This document shows positions 63,298 to 64,000 of a stretch of 64,000 nucleotides of DNA, piece by piece. Made by a program: the position numbers and the translations under genes. The DNA is from an uncultured Porphyromonadaceae bacterium (GTDB lineage Bacteria > Bacteroidota > Bacteroidia > Bacteroidales > Coprobacteraceae). The notes under the pieces are model-generated. The model ran no database searches. It was not told where the DNA came from and saw only the letters and a list, made by a program, of their open reading frames with translations. The stretch's first letter is position 1, and every line of letters starts with the position of its first letter. The stretch spans positions 1 through 64,000 of the forward strand of contig URAV01000005.1 of NCBI GenBank assembly GCA_900545915.1. The letters are read 5' to 3'.

Positions 63298-63924
63298 ATG
63301 GGGAATACATTCGTTTCCATTATCGAAATCATTGGGACATTGGCTTTTGCAATAAGCGGCATACGTTTAGCTTCCGCAAAACAGTTTGATTGGTTCGGAG
63401 CCTATGTCGTAGGATTAGTGACAGCGATCGGAGGCGGAACTTTACGTGATTTATTATTAAACCTTCCCCCTTTCTGGATGCAGAACAGTATCTATCTGAC
63501 AGTAACAGGCATTGCTCTTGTCGCCGTTATCGTTTTCGGGAAATTTTTAATCCGTCTGCAAAATACATTTTTCGTTTTCGACTCTATCGGACTGGCGCTG
63601 TTTGTCGTTGTTGGTATCCAAAAGACATTAGCCGTAGGATATCCGTTTTGGGTAGCAATAGTTATGGGAACTATAACCGGTGCTTTCGGCGGAATAATTC
63701 GTGATATACTCATCAACGAAGAACCCCTGATTTTCAGGAAAGACATTTACGCTTTAGCCTGCGTTGTCGGCGGAATATTTTATTGGGGATGCTATACATT
63801 GCAACTACCGGATGAAATAACTCAATCTATTGCCGCAGCAAGTGTCATACTTACTCGTTTTGCTGCAGTTAAATATCACTGGGGACTTCCCGTTTTACAT
63901 GGGGATGATGATGAATCTAATTAG
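63298..63924 (+). CDS. Trimeric intracellular cation channel family protein (UPF0126)
   Basis: 208-residue inner-membrane protein with seven hydrophobic helices and an internal repeat. Each half carries the TRIC/UPF0126 signature: AIGGGTLRDLLLN near 43-55 and AFGGIIRDILINEEP near 129-143. Bacterial members (YadS/YicG type) are homotrimeric cation channels in structural studies, and some have been linked to glycine transport. Full length. It has its own promoter and is the first recognisable core gene after the island. Confidence 0.9.
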   Translation: MGNTFVSIIEIIGTLAFAISGIRLASAKQFDWFGAYVVGLVTAIGGGTLRDLLLNLPPFWMQNSIYLTVTGIALVAVIVFGKFLIRLQNTFFVFDSIGLALFVVVGIQKTLAVGYPFWVAIVMGTITGAFGGIIRDILINEEPLIFRKDIYALACVVGGIFYWGCYTLQLPDEITQSIAAASVILTRFAAVKYHWGLPVLHGDDDESN

Positions 63925-63933
63925 CAGAATTTC

Positions 63934-64000
63934 ATGGAGCGATACAAATCCAACATTTTTAAAGATAAGACATTTATCCAGTTAATAAAATTTGCAATTG
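63934..64000 (+). CDS. Start of a probable GtrA-like membrane protein (partial)
   Basis: An ATG 9 nt after the channel gene stop opens a frame running off the window: MERYKSNIFKDKTF, then IQLIKFAI. The basic N-terminus followed by a hydrophobic helix beginning (F/L)IKFAI is typical of GtrA-family proteins, but only 22 codons are visible. The call is tentative. Confidence 0.35.
   Translation, partial: MERYKSNIFKDKTFIQLIKFAI

Overview
The window looks like the chromosome of an AT-rich member of the Bacteroidales. Many starts are preceded by the Bacteroidetes-type promoter (TTTG, 19-20 nt, then TAnnTTTG). The gene content fits: a TlpA/DUF4369 lipoprotein, a TonB-dependent receptor, a complete bioB-A-F-G-C-D operon, an Mpi-like serine invertase, a CDGSH protein and a probable type IX secretion sorting domain. 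The genus cannot be fixed from sequence alone; a Coprobacter/Barnesiella-like gut or oral organism is a guess. No rRNA, tRNA or CRISPR array was seen.

Layout. 1-5.1 kb: dxs-trkA-trkH (minus strand) and a 55-residue membrane protein. 5.3-9 kb: a serine invertase, mutS2 and a small conserved protein. 9-16 kb: queD-queE, glnS, a TPR protein, a DUF368 lipid-carrier transporter, a THUMP-like methyltransferase, and smpB with a Yip1-type membrane protein. 16.9-24.4 kb: an aminotransferase overlapping a LolE-like permease, a thioredoxin-fold lipoprotein without its cysteines, a TonB receptor with a NikR-like regulator and a candidate operator, and a YfcE-type phosphoesterase. 24.5-38.7 kb: PhoH, groES-groEL, a large GH2/PA14 enzyme, recQ-lrgA-lrgB, a CDGSH protein, an MBL hydrolase, murB and an exported protein. 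38.8-44.7 kb: the biotin operon behind an apparently leaderless small ORF and an intrinsic terminator. 44.7-57.9 kb: a TPR protein, gyrA, clpC, htpG, an aldo/keto reductase, an NlpE-like lipoprotein, manA and a GHL10 glycosidase. 58.2-63.2 kb: an accessory island with a membrane-anchored helicase IV-like protein, two lipoproteins, an elaborate nested inverted-repeat element and a decayed mobilization-type gene. 63.3 kb to the end: a TRIC-type channel and the start of a GtrA-like gene.

Most of the window is housekeeping. Four places deserve a second look. The first is the NikR-like/TonB receptor locus, where most nickel ligands are replaced but a NikR-spaced operator is present (GTGACA-N16-TGTCAC). 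The second is the bio leader, which suggests attenuation. The third is the roughly 176-nt five-tier structured element at 62202-62377 beside mobile-element debris. The fourth is the helicase/lipoprotein island. A dispersed intergenic repeat family with a small conserved hairpin occurs at three places (1-50, 19390-19550, 34900-35062).
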